A DNA stretch of 64,000 nucleotides from Aptenodytes patagonicus (taxonomy: Eukaryota; Chordata; Aves; Sphenisciformes; Spheniscidae): positions 1,054,001 to 1,118,000 of the forward strand of contig NC_134961.1 of the NCBI RefSeq assembly GCF_965638725.1, in the 5' to 3' direction. Position numbers and translations under genes: made by a program. Positions 21,901-33,900 of the stretch are shown here, one piece after another (the first letter of the stretch is position 1; the number at the start of each line of letters is the position of its first letter). The notes beneath the pieces were generated by a model. That model worked only from the letters and a program-made list of their open reading frames with translations. It had not been told where the DNA came from and made no database searches.

Positions 21901-24900
21901 AGGGGTCTGCAGGGGGACGGGGATGGGGGCGGGGGGTGAGGACAGGGATGGGGACAGGGATGGATCTGTCCCGCTCAGGGCTCTACCACCGAGACCTGAC
22001 CGCTGGGGTGGGTGTTGTCAGACACCCCCCCCCAAAACACCCAGCACGACCCAAAAGGGCTGCTAAGTTCCAGGAAAAACCAGCGCAACGGGGCGTCGGG
22101 GCCAGGCGGGACGGGGGCAGGACCGGCCATCAAGGTCCCATTACAGCCGGTGACCGGAGCGAGGTGGCAGGTGACGGTGGGGACACGTGCCTCAGTGGGG
22201 TCGTGTGCCTTGGTGTACACGAGGGCTGGAGCCGGGAGATGCCGGGGCTGCAAGCCCGGCCCCCACGAGCCGGCTCAGCCTCAGGCTTTGGCTGGGGCAG
22301 GGGCAGCGGGTGGGTGCTGGGGGGGGGGGGGGCGGCGCTGAGCATCCCTGGGCAGCGTCCCCCGGGAACCACCCAGGCCCCTCCATGTCCTGCTCCAGCG
22401 CTGGGGGAGCCAAACAGCCCCAAATCCCTCTGCAAACATCCTGCCGTGCCGGCTCCCCGCCGCAGGCAGGTCCCCGCTCTGGCACCTCCCAGCTCTTGGC
22501 AGACTTTGCACCGTGAAGGGCGGTGGGGATCCAGCCGTCCCCATCTCTCAGCCCCCACCACCATCCTGCCCGGTGAGGATCTGCCCAGCGCCGGCACATG
22601 CTATGAGGACATGGCTCCCCAGGACCTTTGCAGACCCGGTCACCGTGGCCCTACTGACCCAGCTGCAGCCCCGAGCTGGCCGTGGCGTGGGCCGGAGGCT
22701 GCCCGCTCCCCTGCTCGGCGAGTGGGCACCCCCGAGCCTCCCTGGGGACATTTTGAGGACACCGAAAGATGCGGTGACACAAGGGAGACGCTGTTCCTGC
22801 CGGCCCCGGCGCGGTGACGGCACCGTCCCCGGGCAGCGCTGCGCCGGCTGCCGGGCGCGCGGCAGTGGGGTCTGGTCGCTGACCCCCGAGTCGGAGCCGG
22901 TAACCCAACCCCGCCGGTGCTGGTTACAATTTAGGGCAACAATAACCCATTGAGGCCCCTTCCTGGCTCCTGCCCTGCTGCTCCTTGATCTAATTAAAGG
23001 GGGCTGGGGGGGGGGGGGAGACAAAACCCGAGTCGGAGGGAGCGGCGGGTACCCGAAGGCGGCACGTTGAGGACCACGGCGCGGAGAGGGGCCGGGGCCA
23101 CCCGCGCCTCCCGCCACAGGCTCCCCTGGGGGTCTGGGCATCGGTGGGGGTGGGGGGTGTCAGCTCCTGAGCACAGCCCCAGCACAGCCAGAGTGCTTTG
23201 AAAATGAGGTTTATAGGGTTGCAAAGATCTCATCTGCTCAGGATTCGGGATGGGGGACCCCCAAAAGGCACTTGCTGATGTGGGGGTGAAGGAGCCGGTG
23301 CCCCCCCCCTCTCTGCCCTCTTTCCCCTGTGGGTGCTGGGCAGGGGCGCAGCCGCCCCGCAGGGTTCGGTGCAGCCGTGGGCATCGGGGTGGGCACACTG
23401 GGGGTGTCCCCCACCTTGGGGCATGCCATGGCTCCGCTCCACCCCATGGCTCCGGGGTGCCTGGGACGCATGGTGCCGGCTCGGCGGGCACAGGCCCCCG
23501 CGGCAGGGCGCGGCGGGGACGCGGTGGGGACGCGGGCTCCCCTTCCTGCCGGCCCGGCGTCAGTAATGAATGGTATGAGTTTCCTGCCCGCCCACTGATT
23601 GCTTCCTCAAAGAGCCTCAATGAGCTGCTGCTGCTGCGCCCCGCTCCCCGCGCGCGGCTCACGGCATGGCCAGCACCGCCGCGCTGCCGGATGGTCCTTG
23701 ATGCCCCACGCTGGGCACCCACGATCACGCTGGAGATCCACAACAGGCACCCCAGCCCCACGGCTGCTCCGCCATCCCCGGGGTGCTGAATCGCCATCCC
23801 TGGAGCAGCAGCATCCAGCACCCCCCGCCTTCCCCCACCCCCCCCCGGAGCCTGACCCGAGCCTGCAGCTCCCCTGTTTGGGCACTGCCTCCGGGGGGGG
23901 ACCCAGTGACCCCCAAACCCTCCACCCCCTGCCCTAGCCACGGCTCCAGGGCTCCCGAGCATCGCACCCTGCCGGCCCCCGATGGGGATGGCTCTGCCGG
24001 AGGGAGAGTGCGGCCCCCACTCGGCACCTCTGCTGGGAGCCAGCCCAAATCCCCCTCCGCCATTTGTCATCTCCGCGAGATTTACAGGCAGGGAGTGGTT
24101 GGGGCTGGAAGCGCGGCCGGCCCTGGCGCGGCTGCCTAAAAAAAGCACCTCCCGCTCCTTGGCGGCTCCCCGGCACGGCGGGGGGGTCCCCGCTCACCCC
24201 CCACCACCCCCAGCCCCTCTCCGTATCGCCCCACCACGCAGCCGCAACCCGGCAGAGCCCTGGCGTGACGCGCAGGCAGCACCCGCCAGCCGCATTCCTG
24301 GCGGCCGATAAACCCGGCAGCCAAAATAACTCCAGCCAGCGCAAAGGCGGCTGAGCGCAGCCGGGTGTCTGCATCCAATTTAGCCGGGCTGGCTTGCCCC
24401 GGCCCAGCACCGGTGGGGAGGCCCACGCGCATGGGGTGCGAGAAGCAGCAGGATTTGGGGTAATCCCCACTGGATTCTCCGCTGGCAGCAATAAGGGACC
24501 CCAAAGCGTCCCCTTGCAGCACGCTGTGTGCCCCGGCCTCCCTCGGGAGTGTTCACTCTGGACACTAATGATGGCTGGTCACCAAGGCTGGACATGGCAG
24601 CCCCATGGCTGCCTTTGCCCATTGTGCCGGCAGAGCTGGGGAGCAGGAGAGCTGTGAGCCACTCCCCCTAGGAGCTCGCAGGAGGGCGAGGGATGCTCCG
24701 TCAGCCTCCCGGCGTGCTCCCACCTGGGGCTGCTCCCCCAGCCACCGTGCCAGCACCTCCCCACCGTGCCCGTGGCCGATCCTCTCCTCTCCTGTTGGTT
24801 CCAGCTGCTGCCAGCACCGGCTCAGAGCTGACACTGCGTCGCGGGGGATGCCGGCGGGGCGGCCAAGGGCCTGCACCGCTGTCACGGCTCACTCAGCTCC

Positions 24901-27900
24901 TTGCCAAAGGCCCCGTATCAGCACCCGGCGGCTGCTGACCACCCAGCCAGCTCCAGCATCCTGGTCTGCCATGGAGCCGGCCCAGCATGCGGCGAGGGTC
25001 CTGGCGTCTCTGGGCTTTGCCAGCAGCTCTGGGGAGAGCCAGCGGCTTCCAGCACAGCCCAGCAAGGACCTTGCCCCAAAACCCCACTGCCCTGGCGGGA
25101 TGAAGGCACTGCCTCCTCCTCCTTCTCCCATTTCCTCACCCGCACCGTGACACCGGGCCAGCTTGCTGGGCAGCGTGGGAGAGGCCAGGCCGGGTCTAAA
25201 CGGAGCGTTCCTCACCTCGTCGGTGCCCCGTAGACAGGAGACAGCTCCATCACGCCTTGACAAGGGGCGCTGACCCCTTACGGCCATGAAAGCTCCTTTT
25301 CCACTTCCCCAAGGGACGCCCGGTGAGCACGGCTCTGTCGCCGGCCTGGCCACGGCTGGCTGGGCAGCTGCCATGGCACCATGGAACAAAGCCCTGCGGC
25401 CCCACGGTGAGCAGGGGGTTGGGGCCGAGCCGCTCCAGCACGTGGGCAGCACCAAAGGGATTCGCTCACCCACAGCATCTTGTCGTGCCGCCCCCAGTGC
25501 ACGTGCCCACCCAGCTAGCAGCCACCTCAGACACTGCCGGTGCTGTCACCAGTGGTGCCACCACCCACCACAGTGCCATGGAGCACCCGTCCCACCCCAG
25601 CGCTGCTGGGGACACCTCCGTGCCATCCCCAGCACTGCCACCGCCCTCCCATCCCACCCAAATGGTGCCGGGGACGCGGCCATGCCATCCCCAGCCTTGT
25701 CCCCAGCTTTGTGGCCGAGCGCTGCTGGTGCCAGGAGCTCTCTGCCACCTCCTGCTCCGCGACCGTGCTCCCCGCGGGTCTCTGACCATGGTGTCCCCGC
25801 CACGCTGCACCGCCCTGCATCCCTACCACCCGCCCTCCCGCCCCGCGGCGAGTCCCCGTCCCTACCCGGGTGAGGTGTCCAGCGCCACGGTGATCATCGC
25901 CCCGCTGAACCGCCGCGTGTCCCACAGCTTCACCTCCCGCTCCCGCATCTGCAGGGGCACAGACGCGGCGTCGGGGGGCACCGGGGCTGCCCGACCGGCC
26001 CTGAGGCACCACCTCCCTCACCAGCCAGCCTCCCTCCGTCCCCAGCAAGGGCCAGGTCACCTGGCGAGGGGACCTCCTGCTTTCATGGGGGACAGGCCAC
26101 CCAAAAAGCACCCGGGGCCTCAGCAGGGAGCATGGCTGGGACATCCCGGTAGTGCCGGTGCCACCTTCCCGGCGAGGACCGTACCTGGCTGAACCCGACG
26201 GAGATGAGGCAATCGCTGGAGCCCATCCAGAGCAGCCGGGAGTCCTTGTTGTTCTCGTGTCCCGGGACACTCTGCAAGGCACAGGAGACACAGCCGTCAG
26301 TATCGCCGCCGGCCATGCTGGGCATGCCGCGCGGGACGCGTGCTTCACCGGCGGTGGCCGTGAACTGCCCTGGGGCCGAGCACATGGAGCTGAGTGCTGG
26401 CTCCCGACTCCGCTGAGAGATGCCCATGGTGACAGTGCAGTGGGGACAGCCTGCAAGCGGTGACAGTCCTGAGCCCCCACCCTGTGCCGGTGCCGGCGTG
26501 GTTGCTTTGTGGAGCGGCTGGCCTGGCTCCCAGCGAGGAGCAGAGGGTGGCAGCGGGTAACGTGAGCGTGAAGGGGCACGGGACAGCTCCCTGGCCCCCC
26601 GGGGCTCTCCCCACACCCGGCGAGGGGGCGAGGGGGCCAGTGTGTCACGAGGAAGCCGCTCCATGCCTGCAGGCACGAGAAGAGGCTTGGCCACGGCCGT
26701 GGCCATGGTGACAGAGGGACTTACTTCCCCGGCTGCATCCCCGGGCTCTCGATCCATGCCGAATCCCGGCTGCAGGAGCTGGGTGCCCCACGTGTGTCCG
26801 GATGCTACCGAAACACACAGCAAACTGAGCCCCACCACCCTAATCCCCCGCAGCCCCGCTCCGCCTCTCCCCTGGGCTCCCTGTGGGGCCGGAACCCCCC
26901 CAGCCCATGCCACCGCCTTGTCCTGCCCACCGTCCCCAGCCCGGTCCCCCCACTGGCCCTGGTGCCGCTCCGCTGAGGACGGGAGGGGAAGAGTTACCAC
27001 AGGGCCGGTGGTGGCTGCTTGCCGGCTCCCATGTGGCCCCCAGATGGGTCCTGCGGTTCCCAGCGTCCCAGCGGGAGCCGGCAGCCAGCGCTCGCCCCAC
27101 GGTGCAGGCAGCGCTCGCAGCCCCCTTGCTCTCGTTTGCGCAGCGCCAATAAAAGGCTGCTAACGATTTCAGAGCTGGCATGGAAAAGCAGAGGGCTCTG
27201 CCAAAGCTAAACCCGGCACGGCGCTTCCGGCACCTCTGCGCGGGGCAGGGGGGACCTGGCGCGGGGGCAGGAGGGATGGGGTGGGCACAGGAGGATGCCC
27301 ACGAGTCCCCAGCCCCAGGCTGGCATGCACACGCTGAGCCTGGTGCCGGAGGAGCCGCGTCCCATGAGCCGCATCTCCCTCGGTGTGAGCACCGTGCACC
27401 ACTGGCCATGACCGCGCTGTGACCACCAGCGAGGCTCTGCCACCGCGGCAGGCCGGTGAGGGTGCACAGAGATGCCGTATCTCCCCCCCCCCCGATCCCA
27501 CCAAAGAAGCCCTGCCGGGAGCAGCCTCCTCCGGTCCCGGCCACTGGCCCCAGAGGGATGCCCACTCTCTGGAGAGACCCGCAGCCGGGGCGGGAGAAGG
27601 CACGCGGTGCCAAGCTCATCCTCCCCCTGGCTCTGGCACGTGAGCCTCCTTGCCAGCACAAACACGGCGCTCACCAGCCAGCATGGCTCACTTGGAAGAG
27701 GCAGCGCTGGCCAAGCCGGGCCCGGCACTCCCAGCCGCAGGGGCAGGATGTGAGGAAGGAGGGGCCCGTCCCCCACCTCCAACACGCTGGCACCGGAGCC
27801 GGCTTCCAGGGGGGAGAAGGGCCTGGAGGAGGGAACACGTCCCAGGATTGGTGCCGAGAGGGATGGAAACCCCGGGAGCCGGGGCCAGCCCGCTCGTCGG

Positions 27901-30900
27901 CCGGGAGAGCACTTCTGCACCTGAGCCGTGCGGCTGTGGCAGCCAAAACTCAACAGCTGGAGATTCGATAGCTGACCGTGCCGGCTCCACTGGCTCTCGC
28001 ACACCGCTGGTCCCCTGGACCGTCCAGCACAGCACCCGAGAGCCAGCGGCGGGTGGCAGCCCCCCGGGGGCGGGCGGCGCGGCTGGCAGAGGGCAGGGCA
28101 ATGCCGCTGCGGCTCCCAGCCCACGTTGTGCCGGCTGTGGCGCGGTGCCATGTTTTCCGCATTAGTTCCATCCCGGCTGAGCAGTACGTATGGCAGCAAG
28201 TATGCAGGGAGGCCGGGTCCGGGGCGCTCCGCTTTCGGTCGTGGCTCAGACACCCGGCTGTGCAGATGTTGCCAGAGGTGAGCGCGCGGGGCCAGACAGC
28301 AGTCAGTCCCGGGGGGGGTGGGGTGTGTCCCTGGGGACCCCCCACCCCGTGTTCTCTCCCCTGGTGCTGAGGGTCTTGGCAGGGATGGGGCGGTGTGACC
28401 TGGCACCGACAGTGGACACTGGTGTGGTTTGGTCAGCGGAGAGCCCTGGGGGGGCCGTGGGGCTGCTGCAGGTCCCTCTGGCTGGCAGAGCTGGGCAGAG
28501 ACCCTGACACCCAGCTCGGGGTGATGCTGGGACCCCCGCTGTGTCCCTGGAGCAGGCGACCAGCCGCAGCCTGAGGGACAGGCATCCCTCCCAAGCTGCT
28601 TGTCCCCCCGGCAGGCTGAGAGGAACCCACCAGCTCCGGGCCGGCACACGGGGAGCCGAGGAGGCCTCCAAGGTCCCCGGCCATGCCAGTGCTGAGGGAG
28701 CCCAGCCTCTTCCAGCCCATTGTGTGGGTCCAGCCCAGCTAGTTTTAGGCAGTCCAGGCTGGGGGGAGCTTGTGCTCCCTCCTCAGAGCCGGATCGGCTG
28801 CATGGGGAGGGTTTCTCAGCACCATCCCTCTCCCCATCTCAACCCATCCCTCCCAGCACAGGCTGGGGTACGGCACCAGTACCCATGGGGGTCCCCAGCC
28901 CTGCTCCCTGTGCAGCCCTGGAGCACTCCGCTGTGGGTTGCGGGGGGGGACCAGTGCCGGGGAGCAGGGCCGGCGTGTCGGATGCAGCTGTTGGCAGCGA
29001 TGCTGCAGTGGGGCCGGGTGAGCTGGTAACAGCTGCCCGCAGGGAGCGAAGCGACCGCCTTCGGCTCCTTGGCTGCCTGGGAGAGCCCAACACAAAGCAA
29101 ACACTGCTCCGGCGTCGGGGCAATCCCCGGGGCGATCCCTGCCTCTCCGGGGAGCGTTACCCTCAGCCGGGATGCGGGGCAGGGAGAGCCAGGGATGGGG
29201 AGCCCAGGGCAGAGCCATGGGGCTGGATGGGGGGGAGGTAACTGGGGGGAGGGCGGGGGGGGGGGGGTGTCACCACTCTGCCCTTGGCAGAGACCCTGTG
29301 GCTGGCAGGGACCAGGACAGCTCAGCCTTGCCCGTGCCCGCGGCTGGCAGAGCGTGGGCTTGGCTAGCAGACCACAGGCATCTGACCCCCGTGGGAAGCA
29401 ACCCCAGCGGAGGGACCTGAGTGGGCGCAGGAGGCACCAGTGCTGGGCTGAGCCACCCCTTTGCCAGTGGGTGCCAGGGCAGGAGGGGTCCCCACAGGCC
29501 GGGGGACCATGGTGGGCTGCGGGGACAGACGCCTCCTGTCCATACCGAAAGGATGGGTCCACTCATGTGGAGCCGTTGCTCCCTCCAAAACCCAGGGACC
29601 CGAGGCAGCGGGGGGCAGGAGGAACGGTTTCCCGGGGAGCCGAGGGGGTTAACCACGACTCCGCATCCTCCTCCCGGCACAAGAATGTGAGTGATCTGCC
29701 TCTGTTGCCAAATCCCGGTTACTCCAGAGGTGGCCAGGAGAGCAGAGCAGCCTCTCCCAGGCCAGCCCCGCTCCTGGTCTCTGCCCGGAGCTTGGGGAGA
29801 CCCTGAGCTGCCATCTGCCCCGGGGAAGCGCAGAGAGTCCAGCCACCGCACATGGCGGCAGTGATGCTCCGGCAGCCGTCACACTGCCAGCGCTGGCCCC
29901 TGCCCGCTGCCGGGTGTGGGGGTGTCTGTGTCATGGTGGGGAGGGACCGGGGTGAGCCCCCTCCTGCCCACACCGCCTCCCCGATCCCGCCGGCCAGGGC
30001 AGCATCGCCACGGTGTCCCCACGCCCCGGGGGGAGCTGGGCACCTTCAGCGCTGTGCAGGCTTTGCCTCTCCCACACCGCTGCCCAGCCTCCATCCAGCC
30101 CCTCCTGCCCTCGGCGAGGGCAACGCAACGTCCCTGAGGATGCTGCCGGCCCGGCAAGGGTAGGAAGGTGAGCGGGCTCCCATCGGGACAGCCGCCATGG
30201 CTGCGAAGGCTCCACCTCGGCATGGATGTCCAGGGATGGAGTCGGGATGGGAGCAGGGCCACGTGGGCTGGGCAGACTGCAGCACCCATCCGCACCCCTC
30301 CCTCCTCTCCTGCGTCTCATCTCTTCTTGCAGCCACCGGCCCCGCAAGACCTGCTATGAGGCTGTTATCAAATCCCCAAAACACCTTTGCCCTCTTGAGT
30401 ATCAGCCTGCCAGGAGCCCCAGCTCGGGCAGCAAGCTGGGGGGCTCCCAAAATGCCGTGCCGGAGCCCCAGCCCCAGGTAAGCGAGGAGCCGACCCGCGC
30501 CCTTGTGCCTGCACCCTGCCGAGCCGGCGAGGCCAGCCCCAGTGGGAGCGAAGGGCACCCAGGCGAGAGCGAGCCGGTGCCGCCGCGTGCCCGCATCCCT
30601 CATGATGCCGCTGGCTCATCCCGAATCCTCCTCGACTTCCCCATGTCTGCAATACCAAGCGGCATTCCTGGGAAGGACGGCCGAGGGGGAAGCAGAGCAG
30701 AGGAAATATAAACAGTCCCGTGCAGCTACGCTGGGGAACAGAAGCATGAGAGCGCCGAGCGTGCGGTGCTATAAATAGGCAGCCCAGAGCCAGGCCAACT
30801 TTTTCAAAGCTTCCCACGGTCTCCTTGGGAATGTGGGATGCTGCGGACCTTCCCCCAGCCCGGAGGAAGCCGCTGCCGAGGCTGGGAGTCAGGCACCCCC

Positions 30901-33900
30901 GGGGTGACCCCAGCGTGGGATACCGCGCCGATGGGGTCGGGGGGAGGAAGGCTAAAAGTCTCTCTATGTCCTGATGCGCCTTCCCCCGGCGAGCGGTCCC
31001 CAACCGGCCCCGGGCTGACAAGCGTCAGGGTCCGTGGGGTCCTGGCTGTGGGCACGGCCGGGTTACCCCAGCCTGGATCTCTGCCTCACCACGGCATCGC
31101 CCTGCCACCGCAGCCACGCTGCCCATGGAGACCCTCTCCTTGCCGTGCTCTCCCAACGGTGGCGGGGCCCGATGTGGCCCACGGGATGGCAGCCATGGTT
31201 TGGGAGAGGGGTTGGAGTCCCTCTCCCACCCCCGGGGCCATGGGCAGAGGTGGGGCACCCCTGGCCTCGGGGGAACAGCACAGTCCTGCCCCGCACCAGG
31301 CGTGCTTGGAGGGCTGTGAGCCCCGGGTGCTCCCAGGCACCGAGCTCTGCGCCCGGCATGGCCCACGAGGTGGAGAGACAAACCCACGGTGGGGACAAAC
31401 CCGCGGGGACACCCTCCCAGCTGTCCCCAGGCGCCCTCAGCCCCAGTCCCGCTTATTAAAACAGAGCTCATTAAAACGTGAGCAGGAGCGTGCGCTCGTC
31501 CGGCGCGCGTGGCCGTTCCCTCGCCCCCGGTCCTGCCGAAACGTCGGCGGGGGAAGTTTCTCGTGAGAACGAAGCCGGCTCCTCTCCATCCCACACTGGC
31601 CGCGCTCGGCGGCGGCCCCGCAGCCCGGCACCGGCGGCGCCCGCCCCGGCCCCGTAATGGGAGCCAGGTGCCGGCCAGATGCACGCAGCCCCTTGCGCGA
31701 GTGCGCAGTGTGCGGGGGCGGGATGCAGCCCCATCGGCTCCGCACACCGCCGGCCCGGAGCGATGCCGTGTCCAGCGGACATGGCTCTGTCGCACCAAAC
31801 CAGGGCACCGGCTCACGTACAGCCACGCTGCCCACACGGCACGGGACGGTCCCCTCCATGTAGCACCCTTCTGCCCCCGGGAGCCACCTCCCTGCTTTCC
31901 AGCAGCGTCGCCAAGGGTTTTTGATCGCACACCCCTATCAGTAAATATTTTTGTGGATGCACCCCCAGCAGATGTATATTGATTGACGTATAACGATATG
32001 CACGTACGGCTGAAGGTCTAATACTTTCTCCCTGCCTCCCCACGGATTGCCTCGTGCACCCCACTTTGGAGAGCACTGCTTTGGAGGACAGGCAAGCCCC
32101 TGGCCCGTGTGTGCAGGCAGGGTGCTGCGTGCCCGTCTTGCCCCCGCCAGCCCCGGAGAGAGGAAGCCCGGGGACCCAGGGCTTGCCAGGACCCAGAGGA
32201 GAGGGTGGCCGGGGGAGCGGGCAAGCAGAGTTGCCACCTTAGTACCCCACGCCATACCCAAATCGCTGCCCTGCACCGGCCCTGGTGTCCCACCCGGGGC
32301 ATCAGGCGGGGTACGGGCATCCTCCCGGTGCTCCGACCCCCCACTCAGCACCCTGTCCCCCAGCCCCGTCCCCCCGCCATGCCTGAAGGGCCACGGCTGG
32401 TGCACGATGCACCCCAAGGGCACAGCCCAAGGGAAGGTGGGACGGCTGTTTTGCGGGGTTTGCCCAAGCATTGGGGGGTGGGCGAGGGCGGGAGCGGGGA
32501 AGCGCCGAGCCGCGGCAGAGCTGAAGCCAGGAGGGAGAGGATGCGACTCGCTTCCAACGAGAGGGTCAAGGCGAGGAGGGCGACCACCAGCGCCCGTGGG
32601 AGGGGAGGGCAGGCTGCGGCCGGGGCAGCGCGGCCTTGGGAGGGGATGAGGCAGAGGACGGGACTCATGGGACCGCTCCAGAAGGACGGCGGCACTCGGA
32701 CCCAGCCCCGGCCCCAGGCAGGGGGAGCGCAGCTGCACGGGGAGGCACAGCAGGACCCGCTGCAGCAAAGGGGCAGCCCTGGCATCTCCGAGGCAAGTTT
32801 AGGGGGCCCAGGAAGGCACACGGGGCAGCAACGGGGTGCAAGCCCAGCCCTAATGCTCGCGGAGGGGCTGCTGTGGTTGCTGTGTCTGGGCTGGAGCAGG
32901 GAGGTGCAACGAGGGGCTGGGGGCCCAGCAGGATGAGGCCACTGCTCTCCCAAGGGACATGGTGGCCTTGGGTATGTACCAGGCACCCTCCGGGGTCAGC
33001 CAGACCCCGGCCACGCCGTTCTCGCTGCGTCACCCGCTCCTGGCCGCTGCTGGGATGTGCTCAAAATAGCTACGATGGACGTAGCCAGGAATTGGGGGGG
33101 GTCAGGCCCCCATCGAGGGCATGGCCGGGGGGCGCGGGCAGCCTGCCAGCCTGGCCCTGGAGCCGGGCAGGCAGCGCACCCTCCTTGGTGTCCGTCCTCG
33201 GTCCCCAGCCCCATGCGTGCTGCATCCACCAGACCCGAGAGCACCGTCAGGCATCACGGCACCGTGGCGGCGACCACTTCTCCCTGCTCCCGAGGCTCTT
33301 ATTTTAGCTCCTTCTCATCCCTTTCCCCTGCTCTAAAAAAAGGAACGGTTTAAATGAGGCAGGCTTGGCCAATTAAGAAAACCAGCCGGAGGAGCAGCCC
33401 GCTGCTGAGGCCAGCTTCGGCACCGTGTGCCACAAAGGGACCGGGGTGAGCCGGCGGCAGTGCCGAGCCCGAGCCCTTCGCCTGCTGCGGAGGAAACCCA
33501 GCCCGCGGCGCCGCGGGGGCCAGCCCAGCTGGAAAACCCATCGCGCCGCTCACCTCGCTCACCACTGTGAAAAACCGGGCAACTTCAAAGCCGGGAGCTC
33601 GCGAGGTGCTGGCACCGCACGGCGGCCCCGGCATCACCCGGTTTTGTAACCGCGCTGGCCCGGTGGAGAAGGAGCCTTTCCAAATAACCCGGCCCTCCAG
33701 CAACCGGGGAAAAAAGAAAAAACAAAACACAGGAGTGTTATTCCTCTTGGCTAAGCAAGCCCTGTGCAAACTTCCAAAGGATTTATGGCATTTTAAAGTT
33801 TTCCCCTTCAGCACAGTACTTCTCCAAGACTAAACATCTTCATCAATTCTCAGCCGGCTGGGGTTAGGGCTGCGGCGTGGCAGCGCTCGGCCGCGGCAGC

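Larger units (their letters stand above)
8987..25865. other. CORO7 intron 9, host intron of VASN
   Basis: A 16.9 kb GC-rich intron. Besides VASN and its 5' exon and promoter (on the + strand), it holds minisatellites near 9.6 and 10.4-10.9 kb and many C or G homopolymers. Short AT-rich islands with TAATTA cores stand out near 13.5, 13.96, 15.13, 20.04, 21.65 and 22.93-23.0 kb. I recognise no further exon, RNA gene or transposon in the remaining sequence. The long open frames here are side effects of high GC content. Confidence 0.7.
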
